Below the pieces are notes generated by a model, which was not told the origin of the DNA, searched no databases, and saw only the letters and a program-made list of their open reading frames with translations. 6,403 bases of DNA from Proteobacteria bacterium UBA4656 (GTDB taxonomy: Bacteria > Pseudomonadota > Gammaproteobacteria > Xanthomonadales > Ahniellaceae). Every line of letters starts with the position of its first letter. Within the stretch, counting starts at the first letter, position 1. The stretch spans positions 1,587-7,989 of the forward strand of contig DHLY01000095.1 in the NCBI GenBank assembly GCA_002405525.1, in the 5' to 3' direction. Positions 5,978 to 6,403 of this stretch are shown in pieces. The position numbers and the translations under genes are program-made.

Positions 5978-6240
5978 GACTTCCTGCCCGACTCGAATAT
6001 CCGTGGGCGGCCCCGACAGACCCGCCGGGCACCCGGTGCGTCGGCGCAAGCCGCCGGACCGTACCGACCGTGCACGCCGCTTCGCGGAGCGGGTCGTCGC
6101 AGGGACCCGCGCGCGCAGACGCCGGACGCGTCCGCGAGGGATTTTGATCGAGGGCGCAGGGAATGTGTACTGTGGCACCGACTCCACGAGCCTTCCTGCC
6201 GTCCATGCCTTCGCCACACCGGGCCGCAACGCGCGGCGCC
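5978..6240. other. Divergent intergenic region with two short dyads
   Basis: This region separates the PhyH gene from the right-edge gene. GCGGGTC (6089-6095) and GACCCGC (6104-6110) form a 7-bp stem with an 8-base loop. CGGACGCGTCCG (6123-6134) is a perfect 12-base palindrome. Either could be a regulator site, but in DNA this GC-rich such dyads also arise by chance. A weak AT-rich GATATT lies at about 5995-6000 on the minus strand, in a position for a -10 box of the PhyH gene, with no clear -35. An ATG at 6163 preceded by GAGGGCGCAGGGA is in frame with the right-edge gene and could be its true start. Confidence 0.45.
5982..5986 (-). promoter_or_regulatory. Probable ribosome binding site of the PhyH gene
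   Basis: On the minus strand CAGGA is followed by four bases (AGTC) and the GTG at 5977. The spacing is shorter than ideal. It is the best support for a GTG start, because no in-frame ATG lies near the conserved N-terminus. Confidence 0.5.
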
Positions 6241-6403
6241 ATGCAGAGCCTCGACCGGATCCTGTCCTTCCTCGACGAGATCCGACTGCCGGTGGCCGAA
6301 GGGCCAGTGCCGGAACACGCGTTCCTGCCCGGTGTCCGAATCGACGGCGGCGTCGTGGTCTACGATCGGGCCGCATTGCGCTGGCCGGGCGACCTGCTGC
6401 ACG
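6241..6403 (+). CDS. Conserved-looking hypothetical protein, N-terminal fragment
   Basis: Fifty-four codons are present before the window ends. The peptide opens MQSLDRILSFLDEIRLPV, an amphipathic helix, continues with EHAFLPGVRIDGG, and ends ALRWPGDLLH. Codon third positions are strongly G/C from here on, which marks it as coding. I do not recognise a named family with certainty. From memory, similar hypothetical proteins continue from GDLLH into an HEAGH motif (zinc-peptidase-like), and the last base, G, allows a Glu codon next; this is a guess. The start is uncertain. ATG 6241 fits the helix onset but has no ribosome site. In-frame ATG 6205 also lacks one. In-frame ATG 6163 has GAGGG nine bases upstream, but the codons just after it have A/T third positions. 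The gene is divergent from the PhyH gene. Confidence 0.62.
   Translation, partial: MQSLDRILSFLDEIRLPVAEGPVPEHAFLPGVRIDGGVVVYDRAALRWPGDLLH

Noticed and set aside
5978..6376. A 133-residue N-terminal extension of the PhyH protein
   Set aside because: It is Arg-rich with no family similarity, lies over the start of the oppositely oriented right-edge gene, and the PhyH fold begins at 5977.

Overview
The window is GC-rich bacterial chromosomal DNA. Codons in the genes end mostly in G or C, and the starts that can be judged carry Shine-Dalgarno-like sequences. The mix of standalone phage-tail-collar ('microcystin-dependent protein' family) genes, a giant Ig-like/Calx-beta exoprotein with an IPTL-CTERM-like tail and a small PhyH-family dioxygenase fits a GC-rich Gammaproteobacterium, perhaps of the Xanthomonadales/Lysobacterales. 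That placement is inferred from gene content only; there is no marker gene.

Layout from left to right. (1) Bases 1-61, minus strand: the first 20 codons of a tail-collar protein that runs off the left edge. (2) 110-658, minus strand: a complete 182-aa tail-collar paralogue, 48 bases upstream of the first and probably co-transcribed with it. (3) 659-955: a 297-base divergent intergenic region. (4) 956-5251, plus strand: a 1431-aa secreted protein. It has a signal peptide, an unassigned N-terminal domain, two He_PIG-type Ig-like domains, four Calx-beta domains, seven more He_PIG domains, and a C-terminal tripartite sorting signal (IPxxxxWG, hydrophobic helix, RRRR). (5) 5261-5293: a strong hairpin between convergent genes, likely a two-way terminator. 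(6) 5318-5977, minus strand: a 219-aa PhyH-family Fe(II)/2-oxoglutarate dioxygenase starting at GTG. (7) 5978-6240: a divergent intergenic region with two small dyads. (8) 6241 to the right edge, plus strand: the first 54 codons of an unnamed conserved-looking protein.

The left part reads as a cell-surface module. A very long, acidic, lysine-free repeat protein is exported by Sec and probably held at the envelope by a sorting enzyme of the exosortase type. It is transcribed divergently from a pair of phage-fibre-like collar proteins. A functional link between the two is inference from position. The dioxygenase and the right-edge gene form a separate divergent pair with no evident tie to the surface module. 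No tRNA, rRNA, CRISPR, insertion sequence or prophage structural cluster was seen.
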